Shown piece by piece: positions 34,440-43,100 of a stretch of DNA of 64,000 bases. The stretch's first letter is position 1, and each line of letters opens with the position of its first letter. Where the stretch lies: assembly GCA_029202525.1 (NCBI GenBank), contig CP119325.1:3198001-3262000 (forward strand), written 5' to 3'. The position numbers and the translations under genes were made by a program. This DNA comes from Candidatus Pseudomonas phytovorans. Lineage in GTDB: Bacteria; Pseudomonadota; Gammaproteobacteria; Pseudomonadales; Pseudomonadaceae. Below the pieces are notes generated by a model, which saw nothing but the letters and a program-made list of their open reading frames with translations, was not told the origin of the DNA and did no database searches.

Positions 34440-34919
34440 ATGACTGCCAAGAACACCATCTGCCTCTGGTACGACAACGATGCCGAGGAGGCAGCCAACT
34501 TCTACGCGAGTGTCTTCCCGGACAGCAAGGTGATCGCGCTGCACAAGGCGCCAGCTGACTACCCCTCGGGCAAGGAGGGCGATGTCATCACCGTCGAGTT
34601 CACTGTCATGGGCATACCCTGTGTCGGGCTCAATGGCGGCTCGACATTCAGGCACTGTGAGGCGTTTTCATTCCAGGTCAGTACCGAAGACCAGGCCGAA
34701 ACCGACCGCTTGTGGGATGCGATCGTCGGTAATGGCGGCGAGGCCAGCGTGTGCGGCTGGTGCAAGGATAAATGGGGGATCTCCTGGCAGATCACCCCGC
34801 GCATTCTGATCGAGGCCATCGGCCACACCGACCGCGCGGCGGCCAGGCGGGCGTTCGAGGCCATGCTGCAGATGGGCAAGATCGACGTGGCCAGGATTGC
34901 GGCGGCATTGAAGGGGTGA
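34440..34919 (+). CDS. VOC-fold protein (PhnB / 3-demethylubiquinone methyltransferase-like)
   Basis: A 159-residue protein of the PhnB-like VOC family. The N-terminal CLWYDNDAEEAANFYASVFPDSKV and FTVMGIPCVGLNGGSTFRHCEAFSFQV segments give the paired beta-alpha-beta-beta-beta modules. The motif GWCKDKWGISWQITPRIL is characteristic of the family. A GGAGC site precedes the ATG at 34440. The domain is often annotated as 3-demethylubiquinone-9 3-methyltransferase, but no methyltransferase motif is visible, so the activity is unknown. Confidence 0.85.
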   Translation: MTAKNTICLWYDNDAEEAANFYASVFPDSKVIALHKAPADYPSGKEGDVITVEFTVMGIPCVGLNGGSTFRHCEAFSFQVSTEDQAETDRLWDAIVGNGGEASVCGWCKDKWGISWQITPRILIEAIGHTDRAAARRAFEAMLQMGKIDVARIAAALKG

Positions 34920-35004
34920 GCCCTCAGGTGCAGCTCGACCGAGGAAAGCTTCCTGCGCGATTGACAGGAGCAGGGCTGAAGCCAGCCTGAAGGTGTATCG
35001 CAGC

Positions 35005-35094
35005 CCCTGTGGGAGCGGGCAAGCCCGCGAAGCAGCCACCGCGGTGAATGCCACCGGCTTTGCCGGTGTTCGCGGGTACGCCCGCTCCCACAGG
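35005..35094. repeat. Inverted REP pair (BIME)
   Basis: CCTGTGGGAGCGGGCAAGCC (35006 on) and its inverted, variant copy ending TACGCCCGCTCCCACAGG (to 35094) surround CACCGGCTTTGCCGGTG, a further small palindrome. This is a typical P. putida REP pair. It fills the gap between the VOC gene and the end of the efflux operon. Confidence 0.9.
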
Positions 35095-35124
35095 TATTGT
35101 GAGCAAGTTTCAAGGTTTTGAATC

Positions 35125-36504
35125 TCAACCCTGCCAGCCACCCCCAAGCACCTTGTACAAGGTTACCCGGTTCTGCTGCTCGGCCAGTGCCAGGCTGATC
35201 AGCGTCTGCTGCGCCGAGTACAGCGAGCGCTGCGCATCCAGTACCTCAAGGAAGCTGTCCGACCCTTGCTTGTACAGCGCCAGCGACAGGTCATAGCTTT
35301 TTTCGGTGGCACTGGTCAGGCCACGCTGGGCCTCCAGACGCTCATTGATGTGCCCGCGCACGGCTAACGCATTTGCCACCTCACTGAAGGCGGTCTGCAG
35401 GGTTTTTTCATAGGTGGCCACTTCGATGTCGCGGTTGACCTTGGCCGCATCCAGGGCCGCCCGGTTGCTGCCGGCATTGAAAATCGGCAGGTTGACCGAC
35501 GGCGCAAAGCTCCAGGCGCGGCTACCCCCGGCAAACAACCCGGACAGCTCGGTGCTGGCGCTGCCACCGCTGGCGGTCAGGGTAACGCTAGGGAAGAACG
35601 CCGCCCGCGCCGCGCCAATATCGGTATTGGCTGCCTTGAGCGTGTGCTCGGCGGCCAGCACATCCGGGCGCCGCTGCAACAGGCTTGAAGGCAAGCCTGC
35701 CGGCACGCCGACCAGCAGCGCTGCATCGAGGCGGGCATCTCCCGGCAACAGCTTGTCGTCCAGGCGACGCCCCACCAGCAATTCCAGTGCATTGCGGTCC
35801 TGCTCCACCTGGCTTTGGTAGCTGGCAACGTCGGCACGCGCCGACTCCACCGTGCTTAGCGCCTGCGCCAGGCTGAGGCCCGACTCGCCACCCAGCGCGT
35901 GGCTTTGCTGCACCAGATCGTGTGTTTTCTGCTGGCTGGCGTAGGTGTCCCGGGCCAGCGCCAGCAGTTGCTGGTCGGCCGCCAGGGTCATCCAGGCACT
36001 GGCCACTTCAGCCACCAGGCTGATCTGCGTGCTGCGCCGAGTCTGCTCCAGTGCCAGATAGTCTTCAAGCGCCGCGTCCTTGAGGTTGCCGAGGCGGCCG
36101 AACAGGTCCAACTCGTAGCTGCTTACCCCCAGGCCGACGCTGTACTGGCTGCTGACTGCGTTACTGCCATCGCTCACGCTGCGTTGGCGGGTGCCGTCGG
36201 CACTGGCAGAAACGGACGGCAACAGCGCTGCACGCTGGATACGGTACTGCGCGCGCTGGTACTCGACATTCAATGCCGCAACGCGCAGGTCGCGGTTGTT
36301 GGCCAAGGCTAGCGCTACGGTGTCACGCAGGCGGGCATCGACGAACAGGGCTTGCCAGGCGATGTCGGCACTGGTGCTACTGTTGGCCGTGTTATCTGGC
36401 CATTGCTCGGCCACCGGGGCAGCCGGGCGCTGATAGTCCGGGGCCAGGTTCACGCAACCGGCCAGGGCCAGCACCAACACCAAGGGAAGAGGGGACAGGC
36501 GCAT
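35125..36504 (-). CDS. Outer-membrane efflux lipoprotein (OprM/NodT family)
   Basis: A 459-residue lipoprotein channel of a tripartite efflux pump. The lipobox is ALAGC (residues about 13-17), followed by VNLAPDYQRP as in OprM. Two repeats of the outer-membrane efflux domain are visible (LANNRDLRVAALNVEYQRAQY and the second half with RRPDVLAAEHTLKAANTDIGAARAAFFPSVTLTASGG). The start at 36504 shares one base with the RND gene's stop (TGATG), showing translational coupling. It is the third gene of the MFP-RND-OMF operon. Confidence 0.93.
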   Translation of the reverse strand: MRLSPLPLVLVLALAGCVNLAPDYQRPAAPVAEQWPDNTANSSTSADIAWQALFVDARLRDTVALALANNRDLRVAALNVEYQRAQYRIQRAALLPSVSASADGTRQRSVSDGSNAVSSQYSVGLGVSSYELDLFGRLGNLKDAALEDYLALEQTRRSTQISLVAEVASAWMTLAADQQLLALARDTYASQQKTHDLVQQSHALGGESGLSLAQALSTVESARADVASYQSQVEQDRNALELLVGRRLDDKLLPGDARLDAALLVGVPAGLPSSLLQRRPDVLAAEHTLKAANTDIGAARAAFFPSVTLTASGGSASTELSGLFAGGSRAWSFAPSVNLPIFNAGSNRAALDAAKVNRDIEVATYEKTLQTAFSEVANALAVRGHINERLEAQRGLTSATEKSYDLSLALYKQGSDSFLEVLDAQRSLYSAQQTLISLALAEQQNRVTLYKVLGGGWQG

Positions 36505-39500
36505 CAGGCTTCTCCTGCGACAACGTCGGTGCGTGGGGCGTTGCGGCGCGCGGCCAGGCGCTGCACCAGCACATAGAACAAGGGGATGAAGAACAGGCCA
36601 AGCAGGGTGGCGGCAAGCATGCCGCCGAGCACACCGGTACCGATGGCCTGGCGCCCGCCGGCACCGGCCCCGCTGCTCAGGGCCAGCGGCAGCACGCCGA
36701 GGATGAACGCCAGCGAGGTCATCAGCACCGGGCGCAGGCGGATGCGCACGGCCTCCAGGGTGGCGGTCAGCAAGTCCTGGCCGCGTTCGTATCCTTCCTT
36801 GGCGAACTCGACGATCAGGATCGCGTTCTTTGCCGCCAGGCCCACAGTGGTCAGCAGGCCGACCTGGAAGTACACATCGTTGGCCAGGCCGCGGACCCCG
36901 GTCAGTACCAGCGCGCCAAGGATACCCACCGGTACCACCAGCATGACTGCGAACGGCACCGACCAGCTTTCGTACAGTGCCGCCAGGCACAGGAACACGA
37001 ACAGAATGGAAATGGCATACAGCAACGGGGCCTGGTTGCCGGCCATGCGTTCCTGGTAGGACTGGCCGGCCCAGGCATAGCCGATGCCTTCCGGCAACTG
37101 CGCCATGATCTGCTCGACAGCCGCCATGGCCACGCCAGAGCTGACGCCACTGGCCGGTTCGCCAACCAGTTCGTAAGCACCAAAGCCGTTGAAGCGCTCC
37201 AGCAGCGGCGAGGCGGTACTCCACGAAGTGCTGGTAAACGCCGACAACGGCACCATGGCATCACTGTCGTTGCGTACGTACCAGGCGCCAATGTCCTCGG
37301 CCAGCATGCGCTTGTCGGCTTCGCCTTGCAGGTAGACTTTTTTCACCCGGCCGGCATCGACGAAGTCGTTGACGTAGCTGCCACCCATCACGGTGCTGAG
37401 GGTGGCGTTGATGTCACTGGCGGCGACACCCATGGCACCGGCCTTGCGGTCGTCGATGGCAACGTTCAGCTGTGGCGTGTCTTCCAGGCCCTGGGCACGC
37501 ACATTGGCCAGGCGTGGGTCCTTGGCCGCCAGTTCGATGAACTGGTCGCGTGCTTTGAGCAGCTCGGCGTGGCCCAGGCCTGCCAGGTCCTGCAACTGCA
37601 CATCAAAGCCCGAGCTCTGCCCCAGGCCCTGAATGGCCGGTGGCGCGATGACGAACACGTTGGCATCGAGGATTTTCGACAATGCCATGTTGGCCCGTTG
37701 CGCCACCGCCGCGGCGCTGTGTGCTTCGCCCTGGCGCTCGCTCCAGTCCTTCAGTTTGATGAAGCCGCGCCCCGAGTTCTGGGCGTTACCGCCATTGCCC
37801 AGGCCACGCACGGTCAGGATCGAGGCGACTTCCGGTTGCTGCAGCATGTAGTCCTGCACCTGGCTGCTCACTGCTTGCAGGCGTTCGTCGGTGCCGCCCA
37901 CCGGCAGGGTCATCTGCATCATCAGCATGCCCTGGTCTTCTTCGGGCAAGAACGCCGACGGCAGTTTCTGGAACATCAGCGCCACACCGCACAGCACCAG
38001 GGCGTACACCAGCAGGCCACGCAGCGGCCGTGCCAGTACCTTGCCGACAGCCTGCTGGTAACGCCGGGAGGTGCGCTCAAAGTGGCGGTTGAACCAGCCG
38101 AAGAAACCGTGACGCGGTTCGCTGTGGGCTGACACAGGCTTGAGCAGTGTCGCGCACAGGGCCGGGGTGAGGGACATGGCCACCAGTACCGACAGCGTCA
38201 TGGCTGCCACCAGCGTGATTGAGAACTGCCGGTAGATCACCCCGGTGGAGCCGCCAAAAAATGCCATGGGCACGAAGACCGCCGACAGCACCACGGCAAT
38301 GCCGACCAGCGCGCCGCTGATCTCGCCCATCGACTGGCGCGTCGCCTCGCGCGGTTGCAGGCCTTTTTCAGCCATGATGCGTTCGACGTTCTCCACCACC
38401 ACGATGGCATCGTCCACCAGCAAGCCGATGGCCAGCACCATTCCGAACATGGTCAGGGTGTTGATCGAGTAACCCAGCAAGGCCAGCACACCGAAGATAC
38501 CCAGCAACACCACCGGTACGGCAATGGCCGGGATCAGCGTGGCGCGCAGGTTTTGCATGAACAGGTACATGATCAGTACCACCAGGGCGATGGCCTCGAA
38601 CAGCGTCTTGACCACCTCCTCGATGGAGATCTTCACGAACGGCGCGGTGTTGTAGGCGACTTCGCTGCGCAGTTGCAGCTTGGCGGGGAAGAACTGTTCC
38701 AGCTCGGCGAGCTTGGCTTGAACCGCTTCAGACACGTCCAGCGCATTGGCACCTGTGGCCAGGCTCACCGCCAGGCCGCCCGAGGGCCGGCCGTTGTGTT
38801 CGGCGACCACGTCATAACTTTCGCTGCCGAGCTCCACCCGGGCCACGTCCGCCAGGGTCACCACTGCGCCAGCGCTGTTGTGCTTGAGCACCAGGTCGCG
38901 GAACTGCGCAGCGGTCTGCAATTTGCTGCGGGCATTGATGGTGGCGTTGAGCTGCTGGCCGGCGCGGGCCGGCAGGGCGCCCAGTTGGCCGGCGGAGGTA
39001 TCGACGTTCTGTGCCTCCAGCGCGCTGCTCACATCCGATGGCATCAGTGCGTACTGCTTGAGCTTGTCCGGGTCGAGCCAGATGCGCATGGCGTAGCTCG
39101 ACCCCAACGTGGTCACCTGGCCGACGCCGCTGACCCGGCTGATCTGGTCGTACAGGGTGCTGGAGATGAAATCGCTGATATCGGTGGCGCTGACATCGGG
39201 GTTGTCCGACACCAGCGAGAGGATGATCAGGAAGTCGCTGGCCGAGTTGTGAATCTCGATGCCTTGCTGCTGCACGGCCTCGGGCAGCCGCGCCTTGGCC
39301 TGCTCCAGCTTGGTCTGTACCAGCATTTGCGCAGTGTTGATGTCGGTACCGGCCTCGAAAGTGAGGGTGATCGAGGCACTGCCCGCCGAGCTGCTGCTGG
39401 ACGACATGTAGGTGAGGCCGTCGAGGCCGGTCATCTGCTGCTCGATGACCTGAGTCACCGAGTCTTCCATGGTCTTGGCCGAGGCGCCGGTGTAGGTGGC

Positions 39501-39638
39501 GCTGAGGCTGATCTGCGGCGGGGCAATGTTGGGGTACTGCGCCAGCGGCAGCTGGAAGATGGCAAGGCCGCCGCCCAGCATCACCAGGATGGCGATGACC
39601 CAGGCGAAGATCGGCCGGTCGATGAAGAAACGTGCCAT
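36504..39638 (-). CDS. RND multidrug efflux transporter, HAE1 family (AcrB/MexB-like)
   Basis: A 1044-residue inner-membrane drug/proton antiporter. It starts MARFFIDRPIFAWVIA, typical for HAE1 pumps. The proton-relay aspartates are in TM4 (LLVDDAIVVVENVER, near residue 407). Porter-domain motifs (ISRVSGVGQVTTLG) and the second-half repeat (LPEEDQGMLMMQMTLPVG) are present. Length is normal. It is the middle gene of the operon, one base after the MFP gene's stop. Substrates probably include antibiotics, solvents or biocides, but the specificity cannot be read from the sequence. Confidence 0.95.
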   Translation of the reverse strand: MARFFIDRPIFAWVIAILVMLGGGLAIFQLPLAQYPNIAPPQISLSATYTGASAKTMEDSVTQVIEQQMTGLDGLTYMSSSSSSAGSASITLTFEAGTDINTAQMLVQTKLEQAKARLPEAVQQQGIEIHNSASDFLIILSLVSDNPDVSATDISDFISSTLYDQISRVSGVGQVTTLGSSYAMRIWLDPDKLKQYALMPSDVSSALEAQNVDTSAGQLGALPARAGQQLNATINARSKLQTAAQFRDLVLKHNSAGAVVTLADVARVELGSESYDVVAEHNGRPSGGLAVSLATGANALDVSEAVQAKLAELEQFFPAKLQLRSEVAYNTAPFVKISIEEVVKTLFEAIALVVLIMYLFMQNLRATLIPAIAVPVVLLGIFGVLALLGYSINTLTMFGMVLAIGLLVDDAIVVVENVERIMAEKGLQPREATRQSMGEISGALVGIAVVLSAVFVPMAFFGGSTGVIYRQFSITLVAAMTLSVLVAMSLTPALCATLLKPVSAHSEPRHGFFGWFNRHFERTSRRYQQAVGKVLARPLRGLLVYALVLCGVALMFQKLPSAFLPEEDQGMLMMQMTLPVGGTDERLQAVSSQVQDYMLQQPEVASILTVRGLGNGGNAQNSGRGFIKLKDWSERQGEAHSAAAVAQRANMALSKILDANVFVIAPPAIQGLGQSSGFDVQLQDLAGLGHAELLKARDQFIELAAKDPRLANVRAQGLEDTPQLNVAIDDRKAGAMGVAASDINATLSTVMGGSYVNDFVDAGRVKKVYLQGEADKRMLAEDIGAWYVRNDSDAMVPLSAFTSTSWSTASPLLERFNGFGAYELVGEPASGVSSGVAMAAVEQIMAQLPEGIGYAWAGQSYQERMAGNQAPLLYAISILFVFLCLAALYESWSVPFAVMLVVPVGILGALVLTGVRGLANDVYFQVGLLTTVGLAAKNAILIVEFAKEGYERGQDLLTATLEAVRIRLRPVLMTSLAFILGVLPLALSSGAGAGGRQAIGTGVLGGMLAATLLGLFFIPLFYVLVQRLAARRNAPRTDVVAGEA

Positions 39639-39639
39639 G

Positions 39640-40833
39640 TCATTCGCCTCGGTTGTTGTCGTTGCGGGCAGTCAGGGCGTTGTCCTGCACCTGGACCTGT
39701 TGCCCGACGCGAATCTTTTGCAGGCCCTGAACGATCAACTGGTCGCCAGCGACCAGGCCCTGGCTGACCCACCAGTGGTTGCCCACCGCGCGGGCCAGGG
39801 TCAACTCGCGCTGTTGCACCTTGCCGTCGACCACCACCAAGGCGGAGGCTTCGCCACGCTCGTCACGGCTCACGGCTTGCTGTGGCACCAGAATGGCGTC
39901 CGCCTGCACGCCTTCCTGTACGGTGGCCTTGAGGTACATGCCCGGCATCAGCACGCCGTCGGGGTTTGGTACCACGGCGCGGAAGGTCACGCTGCCGGTG
40001 CTTTCATCCACGCTCACGCCGTTGAAGGTGAGGGTGCCAGCGTGGATGTAGGCGCTGCCGTCTTCCAGTTCCAGGCTGATCCGTGTGGCGTCTTGCTGCG
40101 TGCCGGGGGCCAGTTTGCCTTCGGCCAGCTCGCGTTTCAGGCGCAGCAGGGTGCTGCTGGGCTGGGTGAAATCGACGTAGATCGGGTCCAGTTGCTGCAC
40201 CGTGGTCAGCGCCGTGGTCTGCTCGGCGGTAACCAGCGCGCCGGGGGTGACCGAGGAGGTGGCGGTACGGCCCTCGATCGGGGCGTTGATGCGGGTGTAG
40301 TCGAGGTTGATACGCGCAGTGCGCTGCGCGGCCTGAGCCGATTGCAGGCTGGCGCGGGCCTGGAGCAGGGCGGCCTGGGCACTTTCGTTGTCTTCGGCGC
40401 TGATGGCGTCGATCTTCACCAGTTGTGCATCGCGCCTGGCCTTCAGCTCGGCGGCCTTGAGCGTGGCGCGGGCCGAGCTGACGGTGGCCTCGGCCTGGGC
40501 CAACGCGGCCTGATACGGCTGTGGGTCGATCTGGTACAGCGCCTGGCCAGCCTTGACCGTGTCGCCTTCGTTGAACAGGCGCTTCTGGATGATGCCGCCT
40601 ACTTGCGGGCGGATTTCAGCAATCAGGTGGGCGCTGGCGCGGCCGGGCAAGGTCGTGGTCAGGGCCTGGGCGGCGGTGGTCACTTCGTACACGGCTACTG
40701 CTTGCACGGGCGGCGCTGCGTCAGCGGTTTCTTCCTCGCGGCAACCGCCGATGAGCAACAGGCCGGCGCTCAGCAACAGGGCGCGCGTCAGGGGCGAACG
40801 GGCGAACATCAGGGAGTGGAATAAAGTAGGCAT
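39640..40833 (-). CDS. RND efflux membrane-fusion lipoprotein (MexA/AcrA-like)
   Basis: A 397-residue periplasmic adaptor. A lipobox LLIGGC is near residue 31. The barrel-sandwich halves read LIAEIRPQVGGIIQKRLFNEGDTVKAGQALYQIDP and TRINAPIEGR, and the coiled-coil hairpin lies between them. Start at 40833 follows GGAG; an internal ATG at 40809 has no such site. It is the first gene of the operon, divergent from the sensor kinase, and links the RND pump to the outer-membrane channel. Confidence 0.93.
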   Translation of the reverse strand: MPTLFHSLMFARSPLTRALLLSAGLLLIGGCREEETADAAPPVQAVAVYEVTTAAQALTTTLPGRASAHLIAEIRPQVGGIIQKRLFNEGDTVKAGQALYQIDPQPYQAALAQAEATVSSARATLKAAELKARRDAQLVKIDAISAEDNESAQAALLQARASLQSAQAAQRTARINLDYTRINAPIEGRTATSSVTPGALVTAEQTTALTTVQQLDPIYVDFTQPSSTLLRLKRELAEGKLAPGTQQDATRISLELEDGSAYIHAGTLTFNGVSVDESTGSVTFRAVVPNPDGVLMPGMYLKATVQEGVQADAILVPQQAVSRDERGEASALVVVDGKVQQRELTLARAVGNHWWVSQGLVAGDQLIVQGLQKIRVGQQVQVQDNALTARNDNNRGE

Positions 40834-40880
40834 CGCAGGCTCCGAGCCAAAGGATTTCGATGGCTCCAGCGTGCGCGGCA

Positions 40881-40900
40881 AATGTGCAGGCAATGTGCAG
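40881..40900. promoter_or_regulatory. Candidate response-regulator box (tandem direct repeat)
   Basis: AATGTGCAG occurs at 40881 and again at 40892, an 11-bp period. OmpR-family regulators bind tandem direct half-sites with this spacing. The box lies in the 151-bp region between the efflux operon and the divergent kinase-regulator genes, so it may be the site by which the regulator activates the pump. Confidence 0.55.
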
Positions 40901-40984
40901 AAAGCATGGAGATTGCCCTGCATGCCTTGCAGCACCAGGGCCTGCGCGCTTCAATACGGGCTATTCCAACGTGCCGGCGGTGCC

Positions 40985-42379
40985 ATGAGAGTCAGCCTTT
41001 CGCGCAAGTTCTTCCTCGCCATGCTCGCGGTGTGCGCGTTTGCCGTCCTGGGCATGGTGTTTGCCGCCTACCTGAGCCTGAAATACGGCTTTCTCGGCTA
41101 CCTCAACCAGCAAGCCGAGGAGCGCATGGAGCGCATCGTGCCTCGGGTCGAGCAAGCCTATGCGCGCCATGGCAATTGGGACTTCATCCGCCAGGACAAG
41201 GAGCAGTGGTTCGAGCTGCTGCGCCCGGAAGATGTGCTGCCCAATGCCCGTTTCGACCCCAGCCTGTTGACCGTTTCCGACCTGACCGGCGCGTTTGTGC
41301 GTTTTGCCCTGCTCGACGTACAACGCCAGCCGATCATTGGCTATCAGGGGGCCCCGGCCGACATGCTGTTACGCCCTGTCCGCCATCAAGGCCAGGTGGT
41401 TGGCTGGATGGCGTTGGCTCCCTTGCAGTCGGTCGCCAGCGTTGGCGACCAGCGCTTCCAGCTCAACCAGCTGCGCTCCAGCCTGCTGATCGGTCTGGCC
41501 TGTTTGCTGGCCACGGCAGTCATCGCCTGGTGGCTGAGCCGCGCCTTGCTGCGGCCCATCCGCGAGGTGGCCAGCGCCACCCATCGTCTGGCAGCAGGCG
41601 ATTACGCCATCCAGTTGCCGGTGCGCTCGGCAGACGAAGCCGGGCAACTCGCCGGTGACTTCAACCGCATGGCCGCCACGCTGGCCAGCAACGAGCGCCT
41701 GCGCCGCGATTTCATGGCGGACATTTCCCATGAACTGCGCACCCCTCTGGCGGTGATGCGAGCGGAGCTTGAAGCGATGGAAGATGGTATTCGCCCGCTC
41801 GACGGCAATGCCTTGCGTTCATTGCTGGGGGAGGTTGGGGCGCTGAGCAAGCTGGTCGACGACCTGTCCGATTTGTCGCTGGCGGAGGTCGGCGGCCCCA
41901 CGTATCGCCGCGAACGTATCAACCTGTGCGTATTGTTGCCGGTGATGGCCGAAGCCTTTCAGGCCAGCTTTGCCGAGCGCGGCCTGGCATTACAGCTGGA
42001 GTTGCCTGGGCAGCCGTTGTGGGTGATGGGCGACGAGTCGCGCCTTGGGCAGTTGTTGCACAATTTGCTGGAGAACAGCCGTCGCTATACCGATGCGGGT
42101 GGCCATACGGTATTGCGTGCATTCCAGGAGGGTGACCAGGTGCTGGTGCAATGTGAAGACACAGCCCCCGGGGTGGACAGCGCGTCGTTGGCGCGCCTGT
42201 TCGAGCGCTTCTACCGCGTGGAGCGCTCGCGTAACCGCGCCAGTGGCGGCACCGGGCTGGGCCTGGCAATCTGCCGCGGTATCGCGGAAGTACACGGCGG
42301 CCGGTTGACCGCCAAGGCCTCCGCAATGGGCGGGCTGCTGCTGGCGCTGGCCCTGCCGGTTGCAGGAGATGAAGCATGA
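40985..42379 (+). CDS. Two-component sensor histidine kinase (BaeS-like)
   Basis: A 464-residue membrane kinase. TM1 is near residues 10-30, a periplasmic sensor of ~120 residues follows, and TM2 lies near 165-185. Then come a HAMP domain (RALLRPIREVASATHRLAAGDY), the H-box DISHELRTP with His249, an N-box with LLHNLLENSRRYTD, and G-boxes with RFYRVERSRNRASGGTGLGLAICR. It probably senses envelope stress or a pump substrate and phosphorylates the regulator encoded next to it. The two genes overlap by 4 bases (ATGA). It is divergent from the efflux operon, the usual layout for a dedicated control pair. Confidence 0.92.
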   Translation: MRVSLSRKFFLAMLAVCAFAVLGMVFAAYLSLKYGFLGYLNQQAEERMERIVPRVEQAYARHGNWDFIRQDKEQWFELLRPEDVLPNARFDPSLLTVSDLTGAFVRFALLDVQRQPIIGYQGAPADMLLRPVRHQGQVVGWMALAPLQSVASVGDQRFQLNQLRSSLLIGLACLLATAVIAWWLSRALLRPIREVASATHRLAAGDYAIQLPVRSADEAGQLAGDFNRMAATLASNERLRRDFMADISHELRTPLAVMRAELEAMEDGIRPLDGNALRSLLGEVGALSKLVDDLSDLSLAEVGGPTYRRERINLCVLLPVMAEAFQASFAERGLALQLELPGQPLWVMGDESRLGQLLHNLLENSRRYTDAGGHTVLRAFQEGDQVLVQCEDTAPGVDSASLARLFERFYRVERSRNRASGGTGLGLAICRGIAEVHGGRLTAKASAMGGLLLALALPVAGDEA

Positions 42380-43038
42380 GCCGGATTTTGCTGGTTGAAG
42401 ACGAGCCCAAGCTCGCCGCACTGGTGGGCGATTATCTGCGTGCGGGTGGTTACAGCGTCGAGCACCTGGCTGACGGCCTGGCGGTGATGCCGGCCATTCG
42501 CCAGGGCCAGTACGACCTGATGCTGCTCGACCTGATGCTGCCGGGTCGTGACGGCCTGGACATCTGTCGTGAGTTACGCGGTTTCAGCCGGCTGCCGCTG
42601 ATCATGATGACCGCGCGCGTGGATGAGATCGACCGGTTGTTGGGCCTGGAGCTGGGTGCCGACGACTACATCTGCAAGCCGTTCTCGCCGCGTGAGTTGG
42701 TGGCGCGGGTCAAGGCGGTGCTACGCCGCAGTGGCGAACTGCCTGGCAACCTGGGCCTGGAGCTGGATGCCCGGGCATTCCAGGCCCGCTACCGGGGCGT
42801 CGCACTGGAGCTCACGCCAGTGGAGTTCCGCATGCTGGCGGCGCTGGCGGTGCGCCCGGGGCAGGTGCTGTCGCGGGACCAGTTGATGAACCACATCTAC
42901 CAGGACCATCGGGTAGTGGCCGACCGTACCGTGGACAGCCATGTGAAGAACCTGCGGCGCAAGCTGACCGCGATCACCCCGGGGCATGACCCGGTCCGCT
43001 CGGTGTATGGGGTGGGCTACAGCCTGGAGTTCGAGTGA
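42376..43038 (+). CDS. Two-component response regulator, OmpR/PhoB family (BaeR-like)
   Basis: A 220-residue regulator. The receiver domain has the acidic pair in VEDEPK, phosphoacceptor Asp52 in LLDLMLPGRDG, Thr in MMTAR and Lys in YICKPFSPREL. The C-terminal winged helix ends VDSHVKNLRRKLTAI...VRSVYGVGYSLE. It overlaps the kinase gene (ATGA) and probably activates the divergent RND operon and itself. A terminator follows between it and the convergent BCCT gene. Confidence 0.94.
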   Translation: MSRILLVEDEPKLAALVGDYLRAGGYSVEHLADGLAVMPAIRQGQYDLMLLDLMLPGRDGLDICRELRGFSRLPLIMMTARVDEIDRLLGLELGADDYICKPFSPRELVARVKAVLRRSGELPGNLGLELDARAFQARYRGVALELTPVEFRMLAALAVRPGQVLSRDQLMNHIYQDHRVVADRTVDSHVKNLRRKLTAITPGHDPVRSVYGVGYSLEFE

Positions 43039-43046
43039 TGGGTCAT

Positions 43047-43080
43047 TGGGGCCGCTGCGATGGGCTGCGCAGCAGCCCCA
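43047..43080. terminator. Hairpin terminator between regulator and BCCT genes
   Basis: TGGGGC (43047-43052) pairs with GCCCCA (43075-43080), with an inner CTGC/GCAG-type stem. It lies in the 62-bp gap between two convergent genes and probably ends both transcripts. Confidence 0.6.
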
Positions 43081-43100
43081 GGTTCAAAGGATTAACCCGA

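Noticed and set aside
36504..39638. Specific naming of the efflux pump (for example TtgB or MexB)
   Set aside because: Several paralogous HAE1 pumps exist in Pseudomonas, and eye inspection cannot decide which orthologue this is.
38355..39767. Long plus-strand frames opposite the RND and MFP genes
   Set aside because: Low-complexity His/Gln/Gly-rich shadows of GC-rich efflux genes with no family features.
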